From the NCBI GenBank assembly GCA_964036045.1, contig OZ038384.1, forward strand, positions 25,783,000 to 25,846,999: 64,000 bases of DNA, in the 5' to 3' direction. Origin of the DNA: Eutreptiella sp. 'Long Island Sound 2002' (Eukaryota; Euglenozoa; Euglenophyceae; Eutreptiales; Eutreptiaceae). The notes beneath the pieces were generated by a model, which saw nothing but the letters and a program-made list of their open reading frames with translations, did not search any database and was not told the origin of the DNA. Both the position numbers and the translations under genes were made by a program. Below are positions 56,240 through 64,000 of the stretch, piece by piece; the first letter of the stretch is position 1, and each line of letters starts with the position of its first letter.

Positions 56240-58249
56240 TCAACCCCTCTGGATGGAGTCACGGAGGATCTTCTCCATGGCCTCCTTCCTTTCGCCCCTC
56301 AGGGCAAACTCCCGGTGCCGGTACACACGGGGGTCCTGCTTCAGTCGTATCTTGGCCTCGCCATACGGTCCACGCACCGGTGGGGGAAGCACAGGCTTAC
56401 CGCTGAAGAAGGTATCACCATACTTCTGCTTCAGCCTGGCCCTCAATGCCTGAATCTTGGGGCAATCATCGGACTCCGCCTTGGCTTTTCCGGGCACCTG
56501 GACCACGGAGCTTACTTGAGGGGTAGCTACTCCGCTCGCTTTCGGCTCAGGTGGTCTTCCCAGGTAGCCCAAAGGGCCATCTCTGGTCTTGCCTCGGAAT
56601 AGATCGCCGCAGGTGGGTGGGTTACCCCCGATTGGCTCGTCCTGGCTGGATAGGTGGTCCAGCACCCTCTGCACGAAGGTGTTCCCGTCATAGGAACCAG
56701 AGACGATCGAGTCCACTTCCCACCAGGCTTTGTCCTGGCCTTTGCTCTCACGCTTGGTTCCCCAGTCGTGAAAGGGCTGATCCATATACCCCTGAACCAG
56801 ATGCAACTCCTCTTCAGTGAGGGGGTCTTCCGATTCCGATTCTTGGATGTCAACAGGGGGAACCGCAAAGCATTGCCGCCAGGGCTCTGCTATGATGCGG
56901 TTGACACACACGAAGTCCGTGGCGTTGGCCTGATCAAGGCCCCCATCCACATAGTGGAATTCTGTTGGCCATCTCTGGGGTGGCATGGGCTGTCCCTTAG
57001 CGTCCTGATAGACACTCTCTCCAGCCGGTAGGACGACCTTGTTTAAGGTCATGTTGGTCAATGAGGCTACCCAATGTCGGGTACTTTCCTCCTCGGTGCA
57101 TCCCATAGGAACAACCAGCACTGCCTTGGAGCGGTCTTTGCGAATCTTCGCTATCTCTCTTGGAATGTCCCAAGGGGGGCAATGGATCCACATCAAGCCC
57201 TGATGCGGACCCCAGTGCTTTATCCACGCGGAGTCCTGGGCACTCCAGTACTTCTCACACACCCGAAGATGGGCGGAGGTTCCTGAAAAGAACGCATCCA
57301 GGGCCAGATCCGAAGCTCCCAGGTCCGCAACCACTCGGCTCGCCACTTCCGGCCTTACGCCGTACTCCTGGTTTGCTGGCCCAGTTGGCTCAGTGCCCAG
57401 TGCGGCTACTTCGAGCTGATCGCGTTCGGGGTGGATCCATTGGCATTCCACATGGTGCTCAGGTGACGAAAGCCACGAGAGCTGGTCGTCCTGGTACAGG
57501 GTCATGGAGGCCTGGGCCGGGAGGACGCCGGAGTCCGTCTCCATCATGGAGTGGTACCCGACGATCATGTCCCAGTCCATCTCGGCCTCGTAGAAGCGAC
57601 CGTGCAGGAGGATTTCCTTGCCGAGGTCTGGGCGGCTCAGCTCACGATGGTTCACGAACTGCAGCCCAATGGCCGCTTCCTTCGTGCCTCCCACCATGTA
57701 CTTGCCGTTCGCCACCTTCAGCCTGACAGGTTTCCGACTGTCGGTCAGACACTCTGGCGGAAGTAGGCCAGCCTTGACCAAGCTGACCTGAGCGCCCGTG
57801 TCAACCAACACGTCGAAAACCTTTTCCACTTCCCCGCATAGGGCACGGACCTTAAGATGCAACTGCCGCTCGCGACCGACACGGCCCACGGCGTGCAAAC
57901 TCAGGATCTCCGGCCGTTCCAGAAGCTCAACAAGCGACTGGTGCAGGTCGTGGACAATGGGCTCAGGCTGCCCATCTGCAGCATCCAGCTGCGGTCCGGG
58001 TGATCCTCCGATACTCTCGGATAGATCTTGTAGTACATCAAACACATTCTTGGTCGCGAAGGACGGACGGGTGCAAGGGTTCGTGCCTTCACTTGCCCTC
58101 ACCCCGCCTCCGCGACTGGGTGCCGGACCGGGCCTTCCGCCCGCGGCAGTCCCCTTGTACTTATCGACTCCCGACTGGGATGGTTCGGCGCTTCCCACGT
58201 CACCATCCTGCGACCGCCCTAGCTGGGGCCCTTGGCTGCAGGGGCTCCG
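56240..58249 (-). CDS. Ty3 protease region with extra Dam-like domain, and start of RT
   Basis: The frame lies between TAG 58252-58250 and TGA 56242-56240. Counted from 58198, the retropepsin motif VLVDTGAQVSLV has its catalytic Asp at residue 133 (codon 57802-57800). The protease ends near DMIVGYHSMMETDSGVLPA. Residues 280-420 (about 57361-56939) form an extra domain: DLALDAFFSGTSAHLRVC, the motif HCPPWD, then SKAVLVVPMG. This order resembles the Dam-type N6-adenine methyltransferase-like domain of DIRS and some gypsy elements, with the usual Asn/Asp before PPW replaced by Cys, so activity is doubtful. The last 90 residues (IQALRARLKQKYGDTFF..., REFALRGERKEAMEKIL) are the start of RT. Confidence 0.8.
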   Translation of the reverse strand, partial: RSPCSQGPQLGRSQDGDVGSAEPSQSGVDKYKGTAAGGRPGPAPSRGGGVRASEGTNPCTRPSFATKNVFDVLQDLSESIGGSPGPQLDAADGQPEPIVHDLHQSLVELLERPEILSLHAVGRVGRERQLHLKVRALCGEVEKVFDVLVDTGAQVSLVKAGLLPPECLTDSRKPVRLKVANGKYMVGGTKEAAIGLQFVNHRELSRPDLGKEILLHGRFYEAEMDWDMIVGYHSMMETDSGVLPAQASMTLYQDDQLSWLSSPEHHVECQWIHPERDQLEVAALGTEPTGPANQEYGVRPEVASRVVADLGASDLALDAFFSGTSAHLRVCEKYWSAQDSAWIKHWGPHQGLMWIHCPPWDIPREIAKIRKDRSKAVLVVPMGCTEEESTRHWVASLTNMTLNKVVLPAGESVYQDAKGQPMPPQRWPTEFHYVDGGLDQANATDFVCVNRIIAEPWRQCFAVPPVDIQESESEDPLTEEELHLVQGYMDQPFHDWGTKRESKGQDKAWWEVDSIVSGSYDGNTFVQRVLDHLSSQDEPIGGNPPTCGDLFRGKTRDGPLGYLGRPPEPKASGVATPQVSSVVQVPGKAKAESDDCPKIQALRARLKQKYGDTFFSGKPVLPPPVRGPYGEAKIRLKQDPRVYRHREFALRGERKEAMEKILRDSIQRG

Positions 58250-58252
58250 CTA

Positions 58253-58807
58253 GGGGGCGTCGGTTGTGGAAGTAGGAGAAGTCTCCTTGGCATCAACCTC
58301 GTTGATGCCCTTCTTCCTTTCCCTTCTTTCCTTTCTAGTCGTCTTGTTCTTGTCCTTGTTCTGGTCGTTCTGGTTGTTCTCCTTGTTCTTGCTGTCCGAC
58401 CTGGGGACCCAGTTCCTCTTGGTCTCCTGGATCTCCTTGGCCAACTCGGTCCCCTACGACACCAGCTTGGAGACCTCGTCCCTGTCCACCTCCACCTTGG
58501 CTTCCCGGATACCCGCGGGCGCACGCTTCTTCGACCAGTGCGCCTTCTTGTAAGCCTCCGTGTCGGCCTTGTGGACGGGGCATGTTCGATGGTCATGGTT
58601 GAAGCCTTTCTTCCTCCCATAACACACGAAACAGCCCTGAGGGTGAGCTCGTATGAACTCCCCAAAGGACAGCGGAGGGTCGCCAATGCGGCGAGAGTCC
58701 CTCTTCTCCTGCTTCCTCCAACCCTGCTGCAGGGGCTTCCAGTTTCCCGGTTTGCTCCCCGCGCTCAGGTTTTTGGCCACAAAGGCACAAACGGCCACTT
58801 CGGCGGG
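58253..58807 (-). CDS. Ty3 Gag C-terminal part with zinc-knuckle-like motif
   Basis: The frame begins after TAG 58810-58808 and ends at TAG 58252-58250, with another TAG at 58456-58454 inside. The first block (PAEVAVCAFVAKN...) contains GCFVCYGRKKGFNHDHRTCPVH, a CxxC...H...C...H pattern like a nucleocapsid zinc knuckle. The second block is Lys/Glu/Asn/Asp-rich (KNKENNQNDQNKDKNKTTRK). In most gypsy elements a knuckle of this kind closes Gag and binds element RNA. All three bounding stops are TAG in the same phase. Confidence 0.6.
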
Positions 58808-59464
58808 CTAATCGTCGTCGTCATCGTCGACGAGAGTCTCATCGCCGCCAGCTCCCGCTGGGTCCATGGCAGCTTCCCCGCCAGGTCCCTCGCCAACGTA
58901 GTTGACGTCGCGGTCGCCGGGCCTCAACCCGCGGGTGTGGTGGAGGTTTCGGTACTCCTTGAGTACTTCCTCGCCAACCCACTCCAGGATCTCGTCGCAG
59001 CTCATCCGCGCCGGGATGGCCTGCAGACGGATGGTCTGGCCGCTCAACTCGCACTCGTCAAGGCGCCACATGGCGGTCTTCCCGCGATCGCCCGAGACAG
59101 TGATGAGGAGAGCGTTCCGCAGGGAGTGCCGTTTGACATCTCGGGCCACGTTCTTCCTCGTCCAAGCGGCCACGTTCGTATGATACTCTTTGAGGAGCAT
59201 CATCTTGACCGTGTGGTTGGACTTGGCCCTCTTGGATTCCTCCTTGGTGACCCTCTTGATCCATACTTCTGGCAGCATGGAGAGCAGGCGAGCCTGCTCG
59301 TCACCCTCGTTCCAATCCTCCACATTGCGGAGGAAGAGGGTGTATTTCCCTCTGAAGTCACGCCAGTCCTGTAGGCGGATCTCCTGTCCATCATGCTCAA
59401 GCTTGATGGACTTCCACCGCTTGGCAGCCACCTGCGGAGCGTCCACCCGCTCCTGCTCGTTGAG
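58808..59464 (-). CDS. Ty3 Gag capsid-like segment
   Basis: The frame runs in phase from just after TAG 59467-59465 (LNEQERVDAPQVAAKRWKS...) to TAG 58810-58808. It includes QDWRDFRGKYTLFLRNVEDW and ARLLSMLPEVWIKRVTKEE, matching the helical capsid region of gypsy Gag, then a part with SLRNALLITVSGDRGKTAMW and an acidic Asp run at the end. No catalytic motif is present. It continues the protein that starts at 62575. Confidence 0.6.
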   Translation of the reverse strand, partial: LNEQERVDAPQVAAKRWKSIKLEHDGQEIRLQDWRDFRGKYTLFLRNVEDWNEGDEQARLLSMLPEVWIKRVTKEESKRAKSNHTVKMMLLKEYHTNVAAWTRKNVARDVKRHSLRNALLITVSGDRGKTAMWRLDECELSGQTIRLQAIPARMSCDEILEWVGEEVLKEYRNLHHTRGLRPGDRDVNYVGEGPGGEAAMDPAGAGGDETLVDDDDDD

Positions 59465-62400
59465 CTACTTCTTGGCTTCCTTGAGGGTCTTGATTTTCCC
59501 CTCCTTGGTCGCCACGAAGTATAGCTCTCCGAGCACTTCCGGCAGGCGGTACCTGAACCGTCTGAAGACATACTTCTCCGCATCAGCGGCATGCAAGTCC
59601 TCAGTAACGGTTACCCCCCAATCGTCCAGCTTCGCCAAGAAGCGGTCGAGGTTGAGGGGGTTGCCGTCGTACATGGGGGGCTTGATGTCCTTCAAGTCTT
59701 CCCACACGGCGGCATCCGCGGCCTTAGAGACCATGAACGCCGGCCGCGAGGTCGACCGAGGTTCCCATCGGCCTCTCCCACGGACTCCCACGGCTGCCAC
59801 GTCCATCTCCTCCATGGAGTCCCTGTGGCTACGCCGCGGTTCCTCCAGGTACGCTGAACCCAGATGTTCACGCCGCACTCCTTCCATGTATGCCTCCTCA
59901 TCACGACGTCGGCGGCTGCGTTCAGCGGCCTCCCGTCGTACACCACGCGGCGTGCTGATGTCGAACTCCTCCAGGTCCAGATCCAGGTCCTCACCTCCGC
60001 CGACGTCCCACTCCACGTCTCCTCCGGGGACCTCATCCCTGAGTCCACCATAACGTCCTCCAGCCATTGGGATTGGCACCGGGGCTGGTGCCGGGCGTCG
60101 GGGGCGTACAGGCGTCCGCGGTGGAGCACGGCGGTTGTGGTAGTCCGAACTGAGCCACTCATCACGCCAATCCTCAGTGCCACTGCCGGGCGGCACGCGC
60201 TCGTTGCGGCGGCCCGCGCTGTGGTGAGAGGGGGCGGTGAGAGAGGGGGCACTGGCGCTGGGGCGACTCTTGGGGGCTCCGCTGGGGGCGTGGGGTCTAC
60301 CTGGACCTGGTCCGGGTCCCCAGCCGTCGTCCGATGAGCCAGACTCCAGGGGTGGGTGGTCGCTGCCGACGCTCCCACGGGCTTCCAGCGCGTCCAGCCT
60401 CTGCTGCAGGCCGCTGATGACCGTGTTCAGCTGCCTGGTCTCGGCCCTGGCGATGTCCAGCTCTCTCTGCGCGCGCGCGTCGACCTCGGAGATGCGAGTC
60501 ATCTCGCCCTTGCCTGTGTCTACCTCGCGCTCGAGGAACTGGACCCTCCTGCGGAGGTAGACAATCCACCGCCAGGTGGTATCCGGGTCGCCGTTCCCTC
60601 GTGGGTCGTCGGGGTCCCCAGGGGGTCCTCCAGGAGGGCCTCCGCCGGGTCCGCCCGGTCCAGGGGGTCCTCCCCCGCCCGGTGGTCCGCCTCCAGGGGG
60701 TCCACTTGGTGGGCGTCCTCCAGGGGGTCCTGATGGTCCTCTGCCAGGGGGTCCCGGTGGGTCTCCGCCGGGTCGCCTCGGTGGGTCCGAGGATGGGCGC
60801 TTCTTCGTGATGCCGAAGTCCATGTCGTCATCCTCGTCCATGTCGCCCCACCTGGGCGTCTCGGTCCCGGAAGACTCCGAGCTCCGGTAGGGAGGAGGGA
60901 GATCCTCATCCTCACCTTCCGGCTCCATGGGGACGTCTCCGCCTCTTCCGCCCGTCCAAGCCACCACTTGTCGATGTCGGCGGCCTCGTTCATCCCCTGT
61001 CGCTGGACTGTCGCTGGCGGTGAAGAAGGGGTCACTGTCGTGGGGGTGTCCGCCCGCTGGCCTCCGTGGCCTCTCGGGGGTCTTCCCCTTGACCTTCCTC
61101 CGTCGATGGGCGGTGGGGCCACTGCTCCCACTGCTGCCCGTGTCGGCCTCTTCCAGCGTCACATTGGAGGAGGCGTCCCCTTCGAAAAGCTTTCGAAGGG
61201 TCTCCACTCGTGATCCTCCCTGGGGAGTCTCGCGGCGGAGTTTGGCCTCTGCCTCCTCCATTGCGGCGGCGGTGGCTGCGGCAGCTCGCCTTTCGGCCTC
61301 CTCCCGGGCACGAGCCGCCTCGGCTTCCCAGGTCTGCTGCAGCCGCGCCTTCTCCGCTTCCAACGCCGCCAGCTCCGCCTCCGTCTTGGCCCTGTCCTCA
61401 GCGACCTTCCGTCGCGCGGCCTCGATGGTGTCTTTCTTGGCGGCGTCCGCCTGGGCCTTAGCCGTCGCTTCGGCGTGGGCCCTTTCCTCCGCCTCCTTCT
61501 TTGCCCTCTCTTGGGCAAGCGCCTCTTCCAGCGCCCTCACCTCGGCCTCCTTGCAGGCAATGGCCTCCTGCGTCAGGCGGGCTTCCTCGTCGGCTGCCCT
61601 GATCCGGGCAGCCACTGCCTCATGGGCGGCCGCAGCCGTGAGACCGGCCGCGATGGCTGCCACTTTCGAGGCGTGGTAGCCCATGCCTCTGCCCCACTCG
61701 GTGGCCTCCTCGTGGGCGATGCCAACGGCGCCCTCCACGGCAGCGTTCTGCTGCGTGGCCCATTGCCGGGCAACCCGAAGGTTGCGGGGCACCCCACAGG
61801 CGCGCTCACAGGCGCGCGGCAGGTTCCTTTGGGCGGCAGCGGCGCTGCTGCTGGAGGTGGCCTGGTCGGCCGGCATCCTCCCGCGGTGGGCCGACTCCAC
61901 GTCGCTGCTGGGGCCTGCTGGGGCCTGCTGGGGCCTCAGGAGCAGCGGACGGGGCTTGGCCTTGGTCTGTCTGGCGACTTGGATGTAGTCGCCAAGGGTG
62001 GTGGAGCCGCGGTGGTCACCGCCATTGGCCCGTTGGGGACTGGGGGCTGGGGTTCCGCCCTTGGCGCCCTGGGCTGCTTCGGCGGCCAGGGACTCCTGGT
62101 ACTCCCGGCACTTCCTGTCCCGCTTCCTGTCCCCGGCGGACCGCTTCTCCTTCCCCGGAGACGCGCTGCTGCTGCCCTGCAGCCTGCGCTCGCTCCCCGG
62201 TTCCGGGAAGTTCTTCTCGATCATGTCCCACATGGAGACATTGATCGTGGCGCCCGACGGGTACGCGTTGGAGTCCTCGTCCTCCTCAGAGGCGTCGGGG
62301 CGCAGCCCTTCGCCGGGCCTGTCCGTCCGGGTCCAGGTCCTCCAGCGCCTCTGCTGGAAGCGGAAGGCAAACCCTTCCGCCCGCAGCCAGTCCTCCACGG

Positions 62401-62575
62401 CCTGCAGGCGGTCGGGGGCCATGTCCGTGCGGAGCTCAAAGCTCCGGGGCATGCCGCCTTCGCACTGGGGGTGGCTGTGGCGGTAGTGCTGGTCCCAAAC
62501 CAACCCACGCAGTAGGTGCGCTGCATGGGGGTGGGGCCGCGGCCACGTCCTACCCGCTTCTTGCCAGTTCACCAT
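59465..62575 (-). CDS. Ty3 Gag, long N-terminal part
   Basis: The first ATG in the open frame is at 62575 (MVNWQEAGRTWPRPHP). The frame is open further upstream but without ATG. It encodes about 1,036 codons to TAG 59467-59465. A Ser/Gln-rich start is followed by a long Ala/Glu/Arg coiled coil (about 61560-61150, EAEVRALEEALAQERAKK and onward). A Pro/Gly collagen-like stretch (60780-60600, repeated GGPP/GPPG) and a second coiled coil (60560-60370) follow. The end has a capsid-like start (PPMYDGNPLNLDRFLAKLDDW). This is far longer than ordinary gypsy Gags. The coiled coils could drive particle assembly. Confidence 0.65.
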   Translation of the reverse strand: MVNWQEAGRTWPRPHPHAAHLLRGLVWDQHYRHSHPQCEGGMPRSFELRTDMAPDRLQAVEDWLRAEGFAFRFQQRRWRTWTRTDRPGEGLRPDASEEDEDSNAYPSGATINVSMWDMIEKNFPEPGSERRLQGSSSASPGKEKRSAGDRKRDRKCREYQESLAAEAAQGAKGGTPAPSPQRANGGDHRGSTTLGDYIQVARQTKAKPRPLLLRPQQAPAGPSSDVESAHRGRMPADQATSSSSAAAAQRNLPRACERACGVPRNLRVARQWATQQNAAVEGAVGIAHEEATEWGRGMGYHASKVAAIAAGLTAAAAHEAVAARIRAADEEARLTQEAIACKEAEVRALEEALAQERAKKEAEERAHAEATAKAQADAAKKDTIEAARRKVAEDRAKTEAELAALEAEKARLQQTWEAEAARAREEAERRAAAATAAAMEEAEAKLRRETPQGGSRVETLRKLFEGDASSNVTLEEADTGSSGSSGPTAHRRRKVKGKTPERPRRPAGGHPHDSDPFFTASDSPATGDERGRRHRQVVAWTGGRGGDVPMEPEGEDEDLPPPYRSSESSGTETPRWGDMDEDDDMDFGITKKRPSSDPPRRPGGDPPGPPGRGPSGPPGGRPPSGPPGGGPPGGGGPPGPGGPGGGPPGGPPGDPDDPRGNGDPDTTWRWIVYLRRRVQFLEREVDTGKGEMTRISEVDARAQRELDIARAETRQLNTVISGLQQRLDALEARGSVGSDHPPLESGSSDDGWGPGPGPGRPHAPSGAPKSRPSASAPSLTAPSHHSAGRRNERVPPGSGTEDWRDEWLSSDYHNRRAPPRTPVRPRRPAPAPVPIPMAGGRYGGLRDEVPGGDVEWDVGGGEDLDLDLEEFDISTPRGVRREAAERSRRRRDEEAYMEGVRREHLGSAYLEEPRRSHRDSMEEMDVAAVGVRGRGRWEPRSTSRPAFMVSKAADAAVWEDLKDIKPPMYDGNPLNLDRFLAKLDDWGVTVTEDLHAADAEKYVFRRFRYRLPEVLGELYFVATKEGKIKTLKEAKK

Positions 62576-62979
62576 GGCAGCGGGGGGGCGTACTTGGTCT
62601 TGAGGTCCTTGGTATGCACTCGTTCCACTCAACGAACTGGTGGTGGTTGTTGAGGCGGGTGCTGCAGCACTGGGCTGGGAGTGCGGCTGGTGCTGGTCAG
62701 CCGGTGGTTGTGGAAGTGGTTGACGCGGCCTTGCTGGTCGGCCGATGGGACTCGCTGATGCAGGAGTCCTGGTCAGTTCACTTCCTTCACGGTTGCGGCG
62801 CGGTCAGGGCGATGCTCTGGACGGCGCTGCTGGTTCCGTGACGAACTCGGCGCTGTCGCTGGGTGGCGCTGCGAGCCGCTGCGCTGCGCTGCGAGCTGCG
62901 AGCTGCGCCGCGCTGCTCGGGGTTGGTGGCCCCGAGTGGCACGCGAGGGCTGGGTAACCCCGCGGCGGTGAAACTCCTT
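62576..62979 (-). other. Leader of the giant Ty3 element
   Basis: This interval lies between the inner end of the 5' LTR (62980) and the first Gag ATG. On the minus strand the LTR end CGCGTCA is followed by AAGGAGTTTCACCG. I do not see an obvious TGG-type primer-binding site at the junction. The frame leading into Gag is open back to a TGA near 62808 and would encode a Gln/Pro/Ser-rich extension if a non-ATG start were used. Confidence 0.4.
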
Positions 62980-64000
62980 TGACGCGTTCCCGTGGGGGGC
63001 CTGGCCACGGGACGCTGAGGTGGACACGCGCAAGTGAGCAGGCAGGCAAAGCACTACGCTCGGAGGGGCATCAATGCGCTCATGTCATGTGACAAAGCGT
63101 TTCAGAATCCTGGCCACTCTGCAAAGAGGGAACGAAAGTATGTACAGCAACACATCAGGATATGTACACATGGGGTTAAGACTGGACTGGGGTAAGGGCA
63201 TCACAGGACTATAGACACTCAGTCCCAACTCGTATCCCAATCCCAGGTCCGACCCTCTCAGTGGCTGGCTAGGGCGGGGGCTCAAACACAACCCATGCCC
63301 TGCTCAGTCCGGACCCTGAAAGCCTGCCAATAGGGGAGGTGTACCGCCCAGCCACAGGCGAGTTCCTGGAAACAAAGTAGCTCCGAGGCCGACCTACAGT
63401 AGCCTCCTATGCTCCCTCAACAGCAGGTCCCAACTCCCCTCTGAGCCAGAGATATGGCCCCGCCATTATCACCCAGGAGTTGGTAGCTGAATATGGGCTG
63501 TTTCAGCCCAAACTGATATTAACTCAAAAATCCCCAAAATTGACCCCTCGGCCGGACCCGCCAGAGGTAGGGACGAGGCAACTGACCCTATGCCCTTCGA
63601 GTACGAACTCTATGGAGCCCTCACCCAACCTGGTTCCCTCTGAGAGGAATGGCAGGGTCGCCAAGTGAGCCCATGATTTGGGATAGTCCCAAATCGCCAA
63701 CATGGCGGCCACGGTATGCCAAGCCCAAGAGGAGTTATTCGCTGGGTCCAAGATATGTTGGGCACCGAAGTATGTACCCTCAGAACATACTTGGCTCATG
63801 ATGTCAATTGAACGCAACGTCGAGATACACGGTCGCCACTTGACATCATGACGGGCCAAAAACGGCAAAATTGGCACAAAGATACACAAAAGTGCTTTGA
63901 AAGGTGCACAATTATATTATAATATCTTCGGCTTGGATCGTGCAATCAACTAATCCTTCTAAACAAAATGACTTGACACCAATGACCTTCGATTCCACAT
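62980..64000 (-). repeat. 5' LTR of the giant Ty3 element (right copy, clipped)
   Basis: Starts tgacgcgttccc on the plus strand. It matches the left LTR from 48774 to 49436, skips about 780 bases, and matches again from 50219 to 50574 up to the window edge. The skipped part has homology in the relic at 10.2-11.0 kb, which suggests that this copy suffered a deletion. Confidence 0.8.

Larger units (their letters stand above)
48774..64000 (-). mobile_element. Giant Ty3/gypsy chromovirus, minus strand, truncated by window edge
   Basis: Long direct repeats at 48774-51895 and from 62980 to beyond the window flank about 11 kb of internal sequence. The internal part encodes, on the minus strand, Gag, a zinc knuckle, retropepsin, an extra domain, RT, RNase H and an integrase with a chromodomain. 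On the minus strand the LTR starts TGTGACACC and ends CGCGTCA, the normal TG...CA form. A purine tract (complement of 51896-51908) precedes the 3' LTR. From 62575 to about 54445 all coding blocks are in one frame, broken only by five TAG and one TGA. A single frameshift follows near 54445. The total length must exceed 15 kb. Confidence 0.9.

Noticed and set aside
58232-59374. 380-codon plus-strand frame, and others at 60927-62515
   Set aside because: Antisense shadows of Gag in GC-rich codons. No motifs.
1-64000. rRNA, tRNA, CRISPR arrays, telomere repeats, bacterial operons
   Set aside because: No cloverleaf, conserved rRNA block, spaced identical repeats or telomeric hexamer array was seen on reading. 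The regular repeats are minisatellites or microsatellites.

Overview
The window looks like nuclear DNA from a large, transposon-rich eukaryotic genome, most likely an alga or other protist. The evidence is nested retrotransposons and DNA transposons, a GT-AG intron inside a hAT transposase, minisatellite and microsatellite arrays, and no operon-like gene packing. I see no rRNA, tRNA, CRISPR array or clear host housekeeping gene, so the taxon cannot be fixed. In-frame TAG and TAA codons recur in otherwise intact reading frames at positions where Gln fits. This could mean C-to-T decay of CAG/CAA codons, or a nuclear code in which UAR is Gln, as in some ulvophycean green algae and ciliates. The window does not settle which.

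Layout. 1-3410: two ~208-base direct repeats (possible LTRs) around a minus-strand 256-codon frame of unknown function with two in-frame TAGs. 5815-9054: a 3.2-kb LTR element with matching 5-base target duplications and one gag-like frame, inserted in decayed sequence. ~10.2-11.0 kb: a relic related to the long LTR of the big element at the right end. ~12.1-17.4 kb: a hAT-type transposon gene with an 844-base intron made mostly of ~206-base tandem repeats. 11.2-12.1 and 17.4-19.6 kb are A-poor on the plus strand and 20.2-22.5 kb is T-poor, so the skew reverses at about 19.6-20.2 kb. 22.6-28.0 kb: a decayed LINE (Cys-rich part, G-D-x3-NPG motif, APE endonuclease) split by a 1.7-kb terminal-inverted-repeat element (24845-26550) that carries repeated palindromes and exon-like fragments. 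28.85-34.5 kb: a GC-rich array of ~197/209-base units. 35.2-44.7 kb: a long LINE with an AlkB-like 2OG-Fe(II) oxygenase domain, APE endonuclease, reverse transcriptase and RNase H. 46.6-48.8 kb: a 2.2-kb GGGGCA array.

48774 to beyond the right edge: a very large Ty3/gypsy chromovirus on the minus strand. It has a ~3.1-kb LTR, a Gag with coiled-coil and Pro/Gly-rich parts, a zinc knuckle, a retropepsin, an extra domain resembling a Dam-type methyltransferase fold, RT, RNase H, and an integrase with a chromodomain. It abuts the GGGGCA array. An ~855-base segment containing a LINE scrap and a GTAA microsatellite occurs twice (27995 and 44718).

Nearly everything recognisable is mobile or repetitive DNA. 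The long open frames in skewed or repeated stretches are composition artefacts and are listed as rejected.
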